64,000 bases of DNA from Parelaphostrongylus tenuis. Taxonomy: Eukaryota; Nematoda; Chromadorea; Rhabditida; Metastrongylidae. Both the position numbers and the translations under genes were made by a program. The DNA lies in contig JAHQIW010000191.1 of NCBI GenBank assembly GCA_019055375.1, positions 248,001 through 312,000 on the forward strand, written 5' to 3'. The notes under the pieces were generated by a model. It worked only from the letters and a program-made list of their open reading frames with translations, ran no database searches and was not told the DNA's origin. Shown here one piece after another: positions 42,212 to 53,409 of the stretch. Every line of letters starts with the position of its first letter. The stretch's first letter is position 1.

Positions 42212-45200
42212 CTAATCTATCAACAAAGTCGACGATTCTTTATACTTCTTTGCACTCTGTAAGAGAAGCACAACAAAAAATGCACCAAAGAATCACACCT
42301 TACGCCACTGCAATGGGTCGAACACGTTGTACTGTCCCTTTTCGTAAGATCCAGTCTGTTCCTTAACGCCACCATACTGTGATCGCGTTAACCAGTTTCC
42401 GTCAGTCTTATGGAACCGCCAATCACGCTGATACCTGAATAACATTCCTTTCACCTTTCAAAGAAGTAAGGATGTCTCCTCGAGTACTCATTAGTTGAGA
42501 CACCGAACAGCCGCGTAAATTTATACGATTCCTTCATATGCTTCCTTCCTCATACATCTTTTTGTTCTTTTCCGTTAGACAGCATGGGATGAAGAAACGA
42601 CCTCTTTCGTAGGAGAAGAACTTTCCATGAGAGTGTTAATAATCATTCGGAAGCCTAAATCTCTGGCTAGTGTGCTATGTGGGTATTTTCTAAAGGCAAC
42701 CTTTCACAACGCTGTAAAACCCAAGATAGAATTATGTTTTACTTCGGCCTCACGATTTTACGCACAAAAACCTGTGAACGAAATGTTTCAGTATCAAAGT
42801 GATACATTTTATCTGGAGTTTATTTCGTGGGAGGGAAAAATTCCTAATTGAGTAACAAAAGTCGTACTTCACATGTGTGCCATTCCAACGCGTTCGATCA
42901 ACCGATCGCAAAACGCCGCGTCGAATCGACGGCCATTAAACGCTTAGATGACGCATTAGCCGATAAACAAGCGCACCGAAGGAACTCGATCATAATCTCC
43001 CTGCTACGCTGTAGTGAAACGGTCTTTCCAGACAATAAGCACAGCGTTGGAATGGTCGCAACTTACTCATTGAACGGTTACAATTTGCATTATGAGTTCT
43101 GTCCTGCGAGAAATATGCGCATGTAAAATAAAAAATCAAGCACACTATTATAATCGCATAGGCTTTCAAATAACTTTTTAGATAAAAAACCCTTGTCCAG
43201 CGAAACAAGACCTGAGAAATCGAAGGTCAAAATGACCACCGTCTGCAAAAAGTTAAGATTTTGAAAAACCATATATATGACCCAACATTTATTCGGACAT
43301 CTGTCGTGCACTGGTTAAATACTTAAGACGAAATCTATAGAGGTAATTTGTCAAAGGCGACTACCCATAGCTACGGCGGTGAGCAGTCCGTATTGGTGAT
43401 GCCGGTCATCGAAGGAGAGTTGCTGGTTCAGTCTCCTCCCATGACTCTTCACTTTCTTGGTGTCGATTAGTACTAAAGCCCCTCTATACACGTAATTGTA
43501 GGAAATAAAAAACTCTCAGCTGTCCTACAAATCACTACTTCATGATAAGATACGTAGATCCTTGAGATAACTATGGAACTAACGCACAGGTTCCGCAAAA
43601 CTGATTGCATCCGCTTCTATGTAAGTGATCTTATCGCAAACTGTAAGGACGTTTTCGAATGCGGCTTTTACAGCATCGTTGAGAAAAAGCAAAAAAGTTG
43701 GATGTGCGTAGTTACCCCATGGATCTATGTCTCGTATTAAAAAGTAGTAAATGTTAGACAAGTGAGTTTTTTGCTATAATAATTACATTATAGAAGAACC
43801 TCTATTCTTAATCAATGCCATGAAAATTACACCGAAAAAGTTATCGTAAAGCGTCGTGATGGGAGTTTGAACTAGCAACCTTCAAAAGAGCTCAAATCAG
43901 ACCAACCAGGTAGATCAAGAACTATCTCGTCATCAGTATTGTGATAAACATAGCAGTCCTTACAAACGTCCACTTTATATACTATTTTTCATGACGATAC
44001 GACAGATATACCGCTCACAAGTACTCACAATTCACAAGCAGCAGCTATTTGATACACTTCTCCTGGGCAGTTGTAGAACAAATAGAACAGCACATCCTCT
44101 GACAACTTGTTCAATTTCACTGGAGGCAGCTTATCTCGGATTTGAGCATTCGTCAAGTAATCATCGGGCACCTGAACATAGAACAGTGAAAAAAGTGAAA
44201 CTTTTCCAACGAATTAAGGGAGAAGGTGAGAACGGGTAGCTATCAGATGACTTTGTTGAAGTGTGACAGAACTGTACACACATTCTGATTTGAAAAAAAA
44301 AAATTTCTGTGGCAGCACTCACTATGCCTACGCATTTTATCGAAAAAAAAAGCTACAGTGAATCAGAGTTTGCAAAGGAGATCCAAAAAACAATAAGAAA
44401 TGTAATTCGAATTTCTGGTGTCTTCTGTTGTCAAACTCCGACTTACGCAGGATACCTATGTCACAGCTTCGGACATGAATACGCTGATTGTGCTCAATTT
44501 TTTAGAAATCTCGATAAACATATGCTTCACATTCGTCAAACGACCCCAAGTGACTCATTTTATATCAATTAATTCAACACGACAAATGAAATCTTGGGAA
44601 AATATACGAATAAGTGGCATGGGGCACAATGAAAGAGTCGTGTAGACGAAAATAAAAGCAAAGAAAACAACATGATCAGAAATAAACATACTTTCACGTC
44701 CAATTCGTGCGGTCGAATCGGGTTGTCGGCCCAAGACCACCGAAAGATGTGTACAAATGTCGTCTGCAAAAAGACTAGTTATTGGCATTTAAAATCAGCT
44801 CCTTTTATTTTCCATATCTATAATAAGCACACAGCAACGTTGAGGGGGCTTCTAAACAGTGTCACATGTCAATCTAACTACTTACTGTCAACAATTTTGG
44901 AGATAACGTAAGACGACGCAAGTGCAACTGTATGATGGATTTTTACGGACCGACGAATTATCAGCTTATTCTTACATCTACCTATCGACCATGAGAAGAA
45001 TATAAAGATGAGCACAACTCACTCAGATAGATTCAAATTCAGTCCAAGGGTGGTGAGGTCGTAGCCAAGCGCTAATGACACTATCGATGGGTTATCTACG
45101 GTGCGCAGGTAAGTTACGAGGCCAGCCATGCCAAATTGGTCAGCCAACATCGTCGGAGGGATGTTTGATACCTCTCCTATAAGAGATCAAAAATTAATTT

Positions 45201-46267
45201 GAGAAAACGTATGATAAGTGAGATACAAAGGAAACAGATTTCTACGTTTTCTCATCGCAGACTTAATTTGAAAATGAGGAGAGCGCTGCGATCTTCTACA
45301 CAAGGAATAAGGCTAACCGTAATCTATTTGACCGATTGCGTCTCTGAAACGAATGTCAACTAGCTAGCACCTTATCTACTACGTTTCTAAGCCAGTTAGC
45401 CGTGAAATCAAGAGCTCCTAACGAACAAGAGATAAATTTTAAAAAAAAGGAAAGGAAAAAAAGACAAAACGTCTTGGTTCAAGAAACAAACCATCCGGAT
45501 GGGTGATTATACCCCGAGCAGTCTCACCACTCGGACGAGCAAACGGATCACCACTAGAAGTCGCATTGGAAGACATTGGCATATCGTTTGCAGCAGTCAT
45601 CTAAATCGAGGTCGAAAAAACTCACAACGAATATACTGAGAATCCCCAAGTTACATGAAGGATAAACTGATTGAACTTGTTTTATGGTTGTTCTCTATAA
45701 AGAGCGACGCCATATATAGAAAAAAAAAACGATCCACTAGAGACAGAGGGATAGAGCTCTCGGCGTTGATCAATTTCTGAGAGACGCGACATGCCTTCAA
45801 CTCCATTCGTAGTATCGTGAAGATGATCGAATGCATTTCTTACCACAGTATTGACTGCACTGACCTACCAACGTATTACATCAATGCTTCTACCCTCCTA
45901 CAAAAGTCTGGTACCAATTCACCGATACCGAAAAGGTGGAAGGCTTGACGAGTCTTGAACAAGGAGTCGACCCTTCGATCAAAGACTGATCGACCACGTG
46001 TGAATTGCAGAGTACTACTGACCAATGCGCCACACGCGCTCATTAAAATAGTTCATTAAAGATATGATTTTAAAAAAACATGCACAACTTTATGTATAAC
46101 TGGAAGGAAAGAAAACGTTAGCGACTTGAAAAGTTTCCATACCAAAGACGCTGGTGTCGGCGCTGGATGATCACCAGGTGGAGCACCGGGTAACGCCGGG
46201 AAATCTTCGTTCTGGATTTGAAACTCGGGATTATTCAAAGATGCATCGACGCCACGCATCAATGTCG
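42212..46267 (-). CDS. ntl-2: CNOT2/NOT2, CCR4-NOT complex subunit 2: C-terminal exons including the NOT box
   Basis: Seven exons on the minus strand: A 46267-46143, B 45600-45492, C 45176-45023, D 44763-44692, E 44171-44029, F 42434-42299, G 42256-42212 (stop). A contains QIQNEDFPALPGAP, a family signature. B and C join as HPDG|EVSNIPPTM and continue DQFGMAGLVTYLR, then LTTLGLNLN. D reads HLYTSFGG and, one frame on, WADNPIRPHELDVK. E has VPDDYLTNAQIRDKL, then LSEDVLFYLFYNCPGEVYQI. F has ELYQRDWRFHK, NVFDPLQWRK. G ends SAKKYKESSTLLID. All junctions are GT-AG and in phase except for one base missing inside exon D (73 bases expected, 72 present). From family knowledge, NOT2 pairs with NOT3 through the NOT box in the deadenylase scaffold controlling mRNA decay. 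A further small upstream exon may end at 46387 (SYGPHNSKFPE). Introns hold SINE and fold-back insertions. Confidence 0.93.
42560..43265. repeat. Fold-back element inside CNOT2 intron E-F
   Basis: The left arm (TTCCGTTAGACAGCATGGGA; AATCATTCGGAAGCCTAAAT) and right arm (ACGGTCTTTCCAGACAATAA; AAACCCTTGTCCAGCGAAAC) flank a spacer with CGTTCGATCAACCGATCGCA. It ends with the motif AAGGTCAAAATGACCACCGT that recurs at other fold-back ends. Confidence 0.7.
43555..43765. other. Unassigned stretch open on both strands, within CNOT2 intron
   Basis: The minus strand (43761-43579) reads DIDPWGNYAHPTFLLFLNDA and on to SFAEPVR. The + strand (about 43582-43740) is also open: FRKTDCIRFYVSDLIANCKD and on. I recognise neither. 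It could be a degraded element or an exon of a nested gene. No confident splice sites. Confidence 0.3.
45745..46043 (-). repeat. SINE family 1, diverged copy f, in CNOT2 intron A-B
   Basis: Antisense. The tail (AGAGCTCTCGGCGTTGATCA) is at the left, the body is degraded, and the head CAATGCGCCACACGCGCTCA is at the right. Confidence 0.75.
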
Positions 46268-46479
46268 CTGAAATATACAAAAATCTCTGGTCATATTGGA
46301 ACTCGAACAACTATGCGAAGAGAAATTATGACAGACATTAAGATGGTGGAAGTATATAAGTGTCAAAGTCGTATGCTTTTCTATACCTTCTGGGAACTTT
46401 GAGTTATGTGGCCCATAGGACTCAGCAGATCACGTGACCGAACAATTACCTTCTAATTTGGTAAACATCATCTTAATTT

Positions 46480-46590
46480 CCGATAATATTGCGTGATACG
46501 CATGAATTTTGACCTCAAGTGGGAGCTGGACCCGCGTCTCTCTTTCCGGGAACGTGTGTTAACCAAATTGCTACCAAGGCTCCATTTCGC
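46480..46590 (-). repeat. tRNA-like SINE, family 3, diverged
   Basis: GCGTGATACGCATGAATTTT, then B-box complement GAGCTGGACCCGCGTCTC and GGAACGTGTGTTAACC. Intronic within CNOT2. Confidence 0.5.
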
Positions 46591-47195
46591 TATCTCTTTA
46601 CCTGTCACCCGACAGTTTTCTGCGCTATTCTCAAAAAGAACTGCGGTTGGTCGTTGAAGTGCAAATTCATCACCTAACAGCCTTATAACTACGACGACGT
46701 ATAATCCCACAGTTTTTATCCGTAAACCTTCCTTCGAGTTGAGCATTGCTATGAAATTACACTCATACTGACAGAAGCATAATTGACTCTGGCAAGTAAC
46801 GGTGAGCAAATAGTCCCATACAACAATCAAAACTCCAAATAAAGTAAATCTTACTTAACCAGAAGCAAGACAGTTAAATAAATTAATCAAATCAAAGTTA
46901 AATATGAAATCATGATCCCTTTTCGTGATTCGAAAAGGGATGGGTCATTCAAGAGCCAAGCATCAAATTCAATACATCTGACACGTTTCCAAAACGATAT
47001 TGTCTTTGACATCTTCCAATTTCATTGCGTCATTCTGAGAAAATGAACCTTTTTGAAAAAAAAAAGGGTCGACACGTTTTCTACGGGCACATGGAAACGT
47101 CTTTAGGTGGGTTTTCTTGTACCTTAAGTAAAAAACTTGCTAAACAAATCAAGAGCATCCCAACTTAATATATTAACTAATTGAGATTTTTCCAA
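46590..47195. other. Intronic DNA without recognised features
   Basis: Lies within the span of CNOT2. The 120-codon open frame at 46468-46830 overlaps the SINE and has no motif. A small hairpin (CCCTTTTCGTGATTCGAAAAGGG) lies at about 46918. Confidence 0.35.
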
Positions 47196-47215
47196 ATAGT
47201 CAAACAAATGTTTAT

Positions 47216-47446
47216 GTGCTATATTTTCAGAACATATGTGACAATCAGAGAACGAGAACGCACATTATCGACCAAATGTACCGAACCCTGATCGAATTTC
47301 GTGCAACCCACGAAAGCAACGTCGTATTCCCAATCCTATCACAGCCGTCAACGTCTTCAAACCTGCTCAAAACAGCACGAACCTACAAATTCGTTCGCCA
47401 AATCCTTCTAGTATATCATGCAGCATTAACATCGGCCTTCGTTTGA
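47216..47446 (+). other. Open frame of 76 codons after an acceptor-like site
   Basis: TATATTTTCAG at 47221-47231 is followed by an open frame reading NICDNQRTRTHIIDQMYRTL and ending TSAFV with TGA. C-rich third positions suggest coding, but I recognise no family, and it lies on the strand opposite CNOT2. Treat as undecided. Confidence 0.25.
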
Positions 47447-47449
47447 AAT

Positions 47450-47545
47450 GTATAATCCCGAGAGTCCTGAGTGATACGCTAAACTTTGTGACCTCGTAAG
47501 GGAGTCAAACCCGCATCTCACGCTAACTCAGATATATGATTAGGA
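47450..47545 (-). repeat. tRNA-like SINE, family 3
   Basis: GAGTGATACGCTAAACTTTG leader and B-box complement GGAGTCAAACCCGCATCTC. Diverged and truncated at the A-box side. Confidence 0.5.
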
Positions 47546-47549
47546 AATT

Positions 47550-48215
47550 AAACACTGAATAAAGCGATAAAATAAAGAACTGGCTATACATCATCTGTTA
47601 GTTTGCAACGATACAGAGTAGAAAAATCATCACTGAATCAACTGAAACACTGAAAATACGATCGCCATTTCGCACCGAACTACTCAGAAATCGAAATCCA
47701 TATTCTCGCATCAAAAGACCGATTATACTCATATATGTCCAGGAAAAAAAAATGAAGTAGACTCTTAGAAATTGAATTCCACCAATAAAGAGTCTCCAAG
47801 AAAGATGTTCCTGGATTGATTCCCTATATGAAAAACGAAAATTTATCGACTAGAATACTCGATACTTGATTTCTACCAAGTAGATCAAACAGCTAGCTCT
47901 CTTGGGTTAGGGGTCAAGGGCAGGGGTCACCTCTGTAGAGCTCATTTCGGAAAAGACTGAAGGTCGAAAAACCAACAGAGGACACTATGGCGCGCTTTCC
48001 ATTCAACCTACAAATATGAAGAGATCATGTCGAGATCACAGACTGACGTCTTTTCAGAGCGCTGATCTGCCAATTAGTCATAAAAACTCACTCAGGAACA
48101 AATGGATCATTAACCCTTCCAAGCCTAACAAAGAACTTATTAAACGAAGCATAACCAACTCCTACTACTATTCTACTGCTATTACAATGATAACTGCTTT
48201 TACAACGGAGTGAAA
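47550..48215. other. Intronic DNA without recognised features
   Basis: Within the CNOT2 span. Only short open frames, including 65 codons at 48016. Confidence 0.35.
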
Positions 48216-48269
48216 GTTTATTTTATTATCTTTATTTGAACTTCGCCTCAGCCTGGTGATATATTCAAT

Positions 48270-48385
48270 GGTGATGTATGAGGAAGGCGACTGATATGCA
48301 AAACTTTAGAACCACTGTCGGGAGTTGAACCCGCGATTCACCCATATCGAAGACGCGTGCTACCCACTACACCACCGAGGCCATT
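48270..48385 (-). repeat. tRNA-like SINE, family 3, well-preserved
   Basis: ACTGATATGCAAAACTTTAG leader, B-box complement GGGAGTTGAACCCGCGATTC, A-box complement TACCCACTACACCACCGAGG. The anticodon-arm segment does not pair, so this is not a functional tRNA. Confidence 0.7.
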
Positions 48386-48525
48386 GTTTTGCCATCACTC
48401 TCTCTTACTCTCGCTAGCTATGCAGCTTCAAGTTTGAAATCTTTCCTTACTCAGTTCAATATATGAAGTTTCTCTTTACCGCTTTTATATCAGAGTTATG
48501 ATGTTATAACTATAGATCTAAGAAG

Positions 48526-48790
48526 CGCATGTGTCGCAGTGGTTAGAGGTGCTCTGCGTCGCACACAAGGTCGACAATTCGATCTCACGTTCACGGCTCA
48601 CCAAGGCATACAACCCTCCGGGGTCGGTAAAATGGTACCCAACTGGTCTCGGACTTGTCTGGGAGGATAAGCAGCACTAGCTCGGTACAGCGGGAGGCCA
48701 CTGTGAGTGATTGTAAAGGCCAGATATGCATTCAACTACCTCAAACGAAGTTAAAAATTGAAGACGAATGCATGGCGCATCCCTCAGGGT
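48526..48790 (+). repeat. SINE family 1, copy g, in CNOT2 intron
   Basis: Sense, near full length: head GCGCATGTGTCGCAGTGGTT, B-box-like CAATTCGATCTCACG, body GGTCTCGGACTTGTCTGGGA, tail GAATGCATGGCGCATCCCTC. Confidence 0.85.
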
Positions 48791-48930
48791 TTAGCTTTAA
48801 CCAAATATCCAACAATGCTGAGTGATATGCAAAACTTCGAAGCTCATCCGGTAGCTGAACCCGTGTCTCACCATTTTCGGGATGTACGGCGAAACTCTGC
48901 ACTGCCGAGACTCCTGTTCTGGTATCACTG
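48790..48930 (-). repeat. tRNA-like SINE, family 3, directly after a family 1 SINE
   Basis: ATATCCAACAATGCTGAGTG, then GATATGCAAAACTTCGAAGC and the B-box complement GTAGCTGAACCCGTGTCTC. It abuts the tail of the SINE at 48526-48790. Confidence 0.6.
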
Positions 48931-49237
48931 CTTGTGAATACTACTCAATCTCTCTAACATCATCTGGATCATTTAAAATCAAGCATTCGGTGACACAAAA
49001 GATGAACATGCTTTTCTCTACCCAGTACGTAAACGTTTTAGCACCGCCGATTTATAGCCTTCTAAAGATCTTACTTCCGATTCCCTGTCACTTTTTAGCA
49101 GCCATCGTTCAGGGATATGACTCAAATTCACTGACTCAGCGAACTTCCGTTGAACATCATAATACATTCACCTAACATTTATTAAAGGTATATCCTCTCT
49201 TTCTCTTAACAAATATTTTTTATTACTCAGTGCTCAC

Positions 49238-49364
49238 CATAATTGGCCCGATGATTTGTTTGATCCTTGTACGGTGGTAACGGGGATTGTTGGTTCGTTG
49301 TTGAAAACGTATTACCACCACCACTCGTCGTTGGCACGGTGAGAATCCGCTTCCAGGAGTGCCT
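49238..49364 (-). CDS. ntl-2: Probable internal CNOT2 exon (N-terminal low-complexity region)
   Basis: The minus strand reads SGGGNTFSTTNQQSPLPPYK and then QTNHRANYG up to a good donor (TATG|GTGAGC). The Gln/Asn/Ser/Thr/Pro-rich composition and the RANYG end resemble the segment before GMV in CNOT2 (R-A-P-Y-V-G in vertebrates). The acceptor is uncertain; the frame is open from about 49364, and the phase link to the neighbouring exons is unproven. Confidence 0.45.
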
Positions 49365-49369
49365 TAATT

Positions 49370-50375
49370 GATAGTTTTACAATAAGATACGGCGAATCAG
49401 TAGGACTAGAAACGTTTTGAACGAGGGAGAACCTCCTAATTCATACAGAATGCCCATCTTACTATTAATCGATGAAGAATAAGTTAAAAAATGACTTAAA
49501 AAACTAAAATGACATAAAATACTTCGAGTTTCGTCGTTGAAATTTTCTTCGTAAATGTTCTCCTTCCCCTTGTTTATCAAAAATTCTCTATTAACTAAAC
49601 TTTCAACTACTCAGTCGGTCATAAAAAACTCTCTGCCAGAAATCAAATTCTTTTTGAACCACTAAAGTCATTAGAACAAAGGCGTATTCACACCAAAATC
49701 ACCAACACACACCACTAGCTCGTATATAATAGGTTATTGTTGAAGACAGATATGAAAGCTGGTAATCAACAAAAAACCTCAAACATTGACACGTCAAACG
49801 TCTAAAAACCATAGATTTCGGGTGATTTTCAATGTCTGGATGGAAGTGTGACGATAATTCTCCCGAGTTCTGCCTATTCCTGCCCTCGAGACTCTCCCTC
49901 CTTTTTTATGAATAGATTTAATTTTCGAGAAAACTATTAGGAATTACACGATATACGACGTGCCATATAAAGTACCAGACGATGTTAACTTGATTTTCAA
50001 GATATTACCGTACAATCGATTTTATTACCTAGATTGTTGAATTTCCAACAGTAACCAATCTCAGAATATATCTAAAAACAACAAGGAGAAACTCTACAGT
50101 AGCACAAGAAATAACTCAAATTTAACGATCAGTAAATTTTCATGGATAATTTAATTTTCTAATCAAATGCAGTCGCGAACTTTGCTATCAAAAGGTATAG
50201 TCCAGATAACTAGATTTTCTCCTACTCATACGGCAAACCCCATCTTCGAGGAACTCCTAAGGAAGAGTAACGATTAATCCTTAATAGCGCAAGTGCTTCC
50301 TTACACTACCACGGTCACAAAGCCATATAAACACTCTTAAATAGGCTACTAAATCTCATAACCAGATTTGAAGCT
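49370..50375. other. Intronic DNA without recognised features
   Basis: Within the CNOT2 span. AT-rich, nothing identified. Confidence 0.35.
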
Positions 50376-50379
50376 TGCG

Positions 50380-50640
50380 TGTGATTGGCACATCTTCCTC
50401 AAAATTGGCGGCTGACATTTCGGCGGTTTTGTCTTCGTCAAAGGGGCTTTGTCAGTCTCAAAAATTGGTGCCTAAAGTAAAGTTAAAGTCACCAAGTATG
50501 GGCAAAGTTGGAACCTAAGAGTCCTAAGCCTGACAAAACGGGTCTGAAGAAAGTGAAATCGCCGAAACATCAGCTATCGACTTTAAAAAAGATGCATCAA
50601 CCTCGCTCAAATTTCAAATACAAGGACAGTTTGTGAGGTA
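50380..50640. repeat. Degraded hairpin element, family D-like
   Basis: GGCGGCTGACATTTCGGCGG on the left and ATCGCCGAAACATCAGCTAT on the right are inverse relatives. Inner segments (CAAAGGGGCTTTGTCAG; AAGTAAAGTTAAAGTC) pair partly. Confidence 0.5.
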
Positions 50641-50849
50641 ATTATTATTTCTAAGTACACGCCAAGGTCTAGTGAAAGTCAATGTTTGGACTTTATAAAT
50701 ATATGATTGATTGATAATACCGAGGAGTTCCTATGCTTAATAATGAAATTAGGAAAAGTTAACAAATAGAAAAGAAATAGAAAGGTAACGAATGAGAAAC
50801 TGAATGTGCACTTTCAGTAATGATATCAATTCAGTTGTCTCACTACACT

Positions 50850-50955
50850 ATTAGACGCAAATGCTCATGTAAATATCCAAGAATGCTGAACGGTGTGCAA
50901 AATTTTCCACATCCGGCGGTATTTGAACCCGCGCTCCACACATATAAGGGGTCCC
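50850..50955 (-). repeat. tRNA-like SINE, family 3
   Basis: ATATCCAAGAATGCTGAACG leader, GTGTGCAAAATTTTCCAC, B-box complement GGTATTTGAACCCGCGCTCC. Confidence 0.6.
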
Positions 50956-50959
50956 TCAA

Positions 50960-52375
50960 AAGTTTTAGAGTTTCACATACTTGCATATTAGTGAAATCAA
51001 ATCGACTGTTAACATACAAGTGATATAAAAGTTTACTGCGAGGTTAATGCGAAATATCTGGTCGGCTAATATCTCGACGTCTTCATTTTCTTCAAAGCCG
51101 ATGATTCGAATCGATTGCCCACAGTCGTTCGTCCACGTTGTAGCTCTTCGCCTTCGCTATCGTTCACAATCCTCCAACTTTTTTTTTTTTTGAATTTCCT
51201 GCCCAATTCATTTTCAACGGCGGAGTACAATGTCGAACATCACCACGAGGGTGGTGAGATATGACCAAAACTTGAAACATGGGTTGGCTTCGAACTCGCG
51301 ATACTATTCTTTCTACACTGTCCCTCCATTCTACTGCACCATCGCGGTGTTTTTTTTTTGCTTTTTCAACTTTGCTTTTCAGTTCGAAGCAATTTTTCGC
51401 CCAGGTTTCGCTCGTAACTCAGCACCATTGCAATTATAATCCTCATCGTATGCTGCCATTAGATGTGAATTAGACAGAAAAGTAAAAAAAAATAAATAAA
51501 TAAATAAAGGTTTGTGAACGATAACGAAGACGAAGACCACAATGAGGACCAACGATTATGAGCAACCAAATCGGGTCACCGGCCCTAAAGTAGACAAAAA
51601 CGTCACAACGTTAGCCAAAGAACTTTAAGATCAAGCTCGTGGTATTAGCTGATTCACAAGAGAAAACATTAACAATTGGTAAAGACGAATTTTAAGGTTA
51701 GTAGGTTTTGAAAATAGAAATAATTCTGGCCCCCTCCACCCTTCTCAATGATGGAGATAATTCAAATGTTCCACTACACTATTAGACCTGAAACGCTCAT
51801 ATAAACATCCAAGGATGACAAAAGGTAATGCAAGTTTAGGCCCAGGCGGTAGACGAACAAGCGTCCAATCTATACTGGGACCCATGAAAACCAAAGCTCT
51901 ACAGTGTCACAATACTTGCATGTAACCCATTGCACATCGCCAGTGGCGCGCGATCCTTGTTTTTCAATAAAGATTTGTTGTCTCCAAAAATACTATGGAT
52001 CCTTTGTGCCGGTCTGATAGGACATGGTTTTCTCTACAAATCTGTATAATTTTTGTGCATATGTTGACCCTCATGTGCGAAGAAAACTTTGACTGTGAAA
52101 CGCAGCCTTATTTTCGCTCCCACATTGGGTTATGAAAACCTTTCGGGAAACCAGTTTAAGCTTCATGTTCGCCGAGATTTGGACTATCGAATGAGCTTGG
52201 CGTAGTCCAATAAAGAACGATCCACAGATTTTAGCTGAGCAAATAAGGCAAAGCGAGAGTATAATATAATCTTATTTTTGCTGCCACAGCGTACTACAAA
52301 AGCCTTTTTGAAAATCAAGCAGTGTCGGAATATCTGATATTCAAACCTTCGAAAGTTTATTTAAATTTCAAATTA
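50960..52375. other. Intronic or intergenic DNA, few features
   Basis: A degraded tRNA-like SINE lies near 51790-51930 (ACATCCAAGGATGACAAAAG) and another near 51230-51340. There is also an AAATAAATAAATAAATAAA run at 51490. No gene recognised. Confidence 0.35.
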
Positions 52376-52379
52376 AAAG

Positions 52380-52760
52380 CTTTCGGCTCTTTCTGATTAG
52401 AAGGAGGAAATAAGGAGACATATAAGAAACGAACATCACTCGATGGAGAGAAACTTTTCACAGGAGAGTTAGTAATCATTCGAAAGCTTAGATTTCTGAC
52501 TACAGTCTCACGTCGCCGGTATTCGAAAAGGTCCTTTTATAACGTTGTAAAGTCCACACAAAACTATGTCTCAAAAACACATATTTCTCGTCGGACACAG
52601 GCGACGTAAAAAAAGCTTTGTAAACCGGTGACGTGGGGTTGCAGCCTGAAATCTCACCTTTCGAATGGTTACTAACACCCCTATGAAAAGTCCCTCCCCA
52701 GCGAATGGGGTCGGTTTTTCATTTGTCCCCTTATAACCACGAAGAACCAAACTTTCATCA
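52380..52760. repeat. Fold-back element with short spacer
   Basis: The left arm (GTTAGTAATCATTCGAAAGC; CTACAGTCTCACGTCGCCGG) and right arm (CCGGTGACGTGGGGTTGCAG; CGAATGGTTACTAACACCCC) are complementary and closely spaced. An AGGGTCAAAATGACCCTC motif follows at about 52789. Confidence 0.8.
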
Positions 52761-52893
52761 GCGAAAAAAAGACCTTAGAAATTTCGAGGGTCAAAATGAC
52801 CCTCATCGTCAGCGAAGGGTTAATGAAATCAGAAAAAAAAAGTTGAATTGAAGACGAGTGTCAAGGTGATAAACAGATGAATGAAAGGCTCAC

Positions 52894-53032
52894 TTCGCAC
52901 TCCCAGCGATGGGAATTCCGATTCGTTGATAATGGTGGTTGTCGTCGACTGCGAGCCAGGTAGAGCGAAGTTGATCTGGTGGTTGGTCGATCGTCTATCA
53001 GCCGTCGCTACTCCACCTCCTACAGAATTCAT
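52894..53032 (-). CDS. ntl-2: Probable first coding exon of CNOT2
   Basis: The ATG at 53032 is the first Met after an in-frame TGA. The 46-codon frame contains INESEFPSLGVR and ends at a donor-like CGAA|GTGAGC. The (S/D)-(E/D)-FP-(S/A)-L motif is the first of two such motifs in CNOT2; the second, NEDFPALPG, is in exon A at 46.2 kb. The first 45 residues are Ser/Thr/Asn-rich, as expected. It lies 6.6 kb upstream of exon A. Intermediate exons are only partly found. Confidence 0.65.
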
Positions 53033-53409
53033 ACGAGATGGCGTCGTCGTTGTCGTTGTTGTTCAGCTTCTCATCAATCAGTTCTACAATCATTCAAATC
53101 ATTCAATACGTCAAACTCATCAAGAGCCAAGATTGACAGTCAGTTGGTCCCAAAAAACTGGGCAACTAAACTCGAGAAAATGAAGAGGGAAAATTCGAGA
53201 CGAAAGCGGAAGAGGCGAGCGCAGATCGAGTCGATCGGACGACGAGTCGACTAACAAAAGTATAGCTGTAATCGCTGTGACTCGCTTATTTGTACGTGAT
53301 CACTGTGCCTCGCTATTGATTCAACTGATTGATAAGCTCAATATCAACAGAGAACAGTTCAGTTCAGTTCACTTTAATCGATAGAAAATGAAGAATGGAC
53401 TGGTGGACC

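Noticed and set aside
46399..46460. Alternative frame RDLLSPMGHITQ upstream of CNOT2 exon A
   Set aside because: Its end phase does not fit exon A. The other frame (SYGPHNSKFPE ending at 46387) fits but has a stop just upstream, so the small exon is only mentioned as possible.
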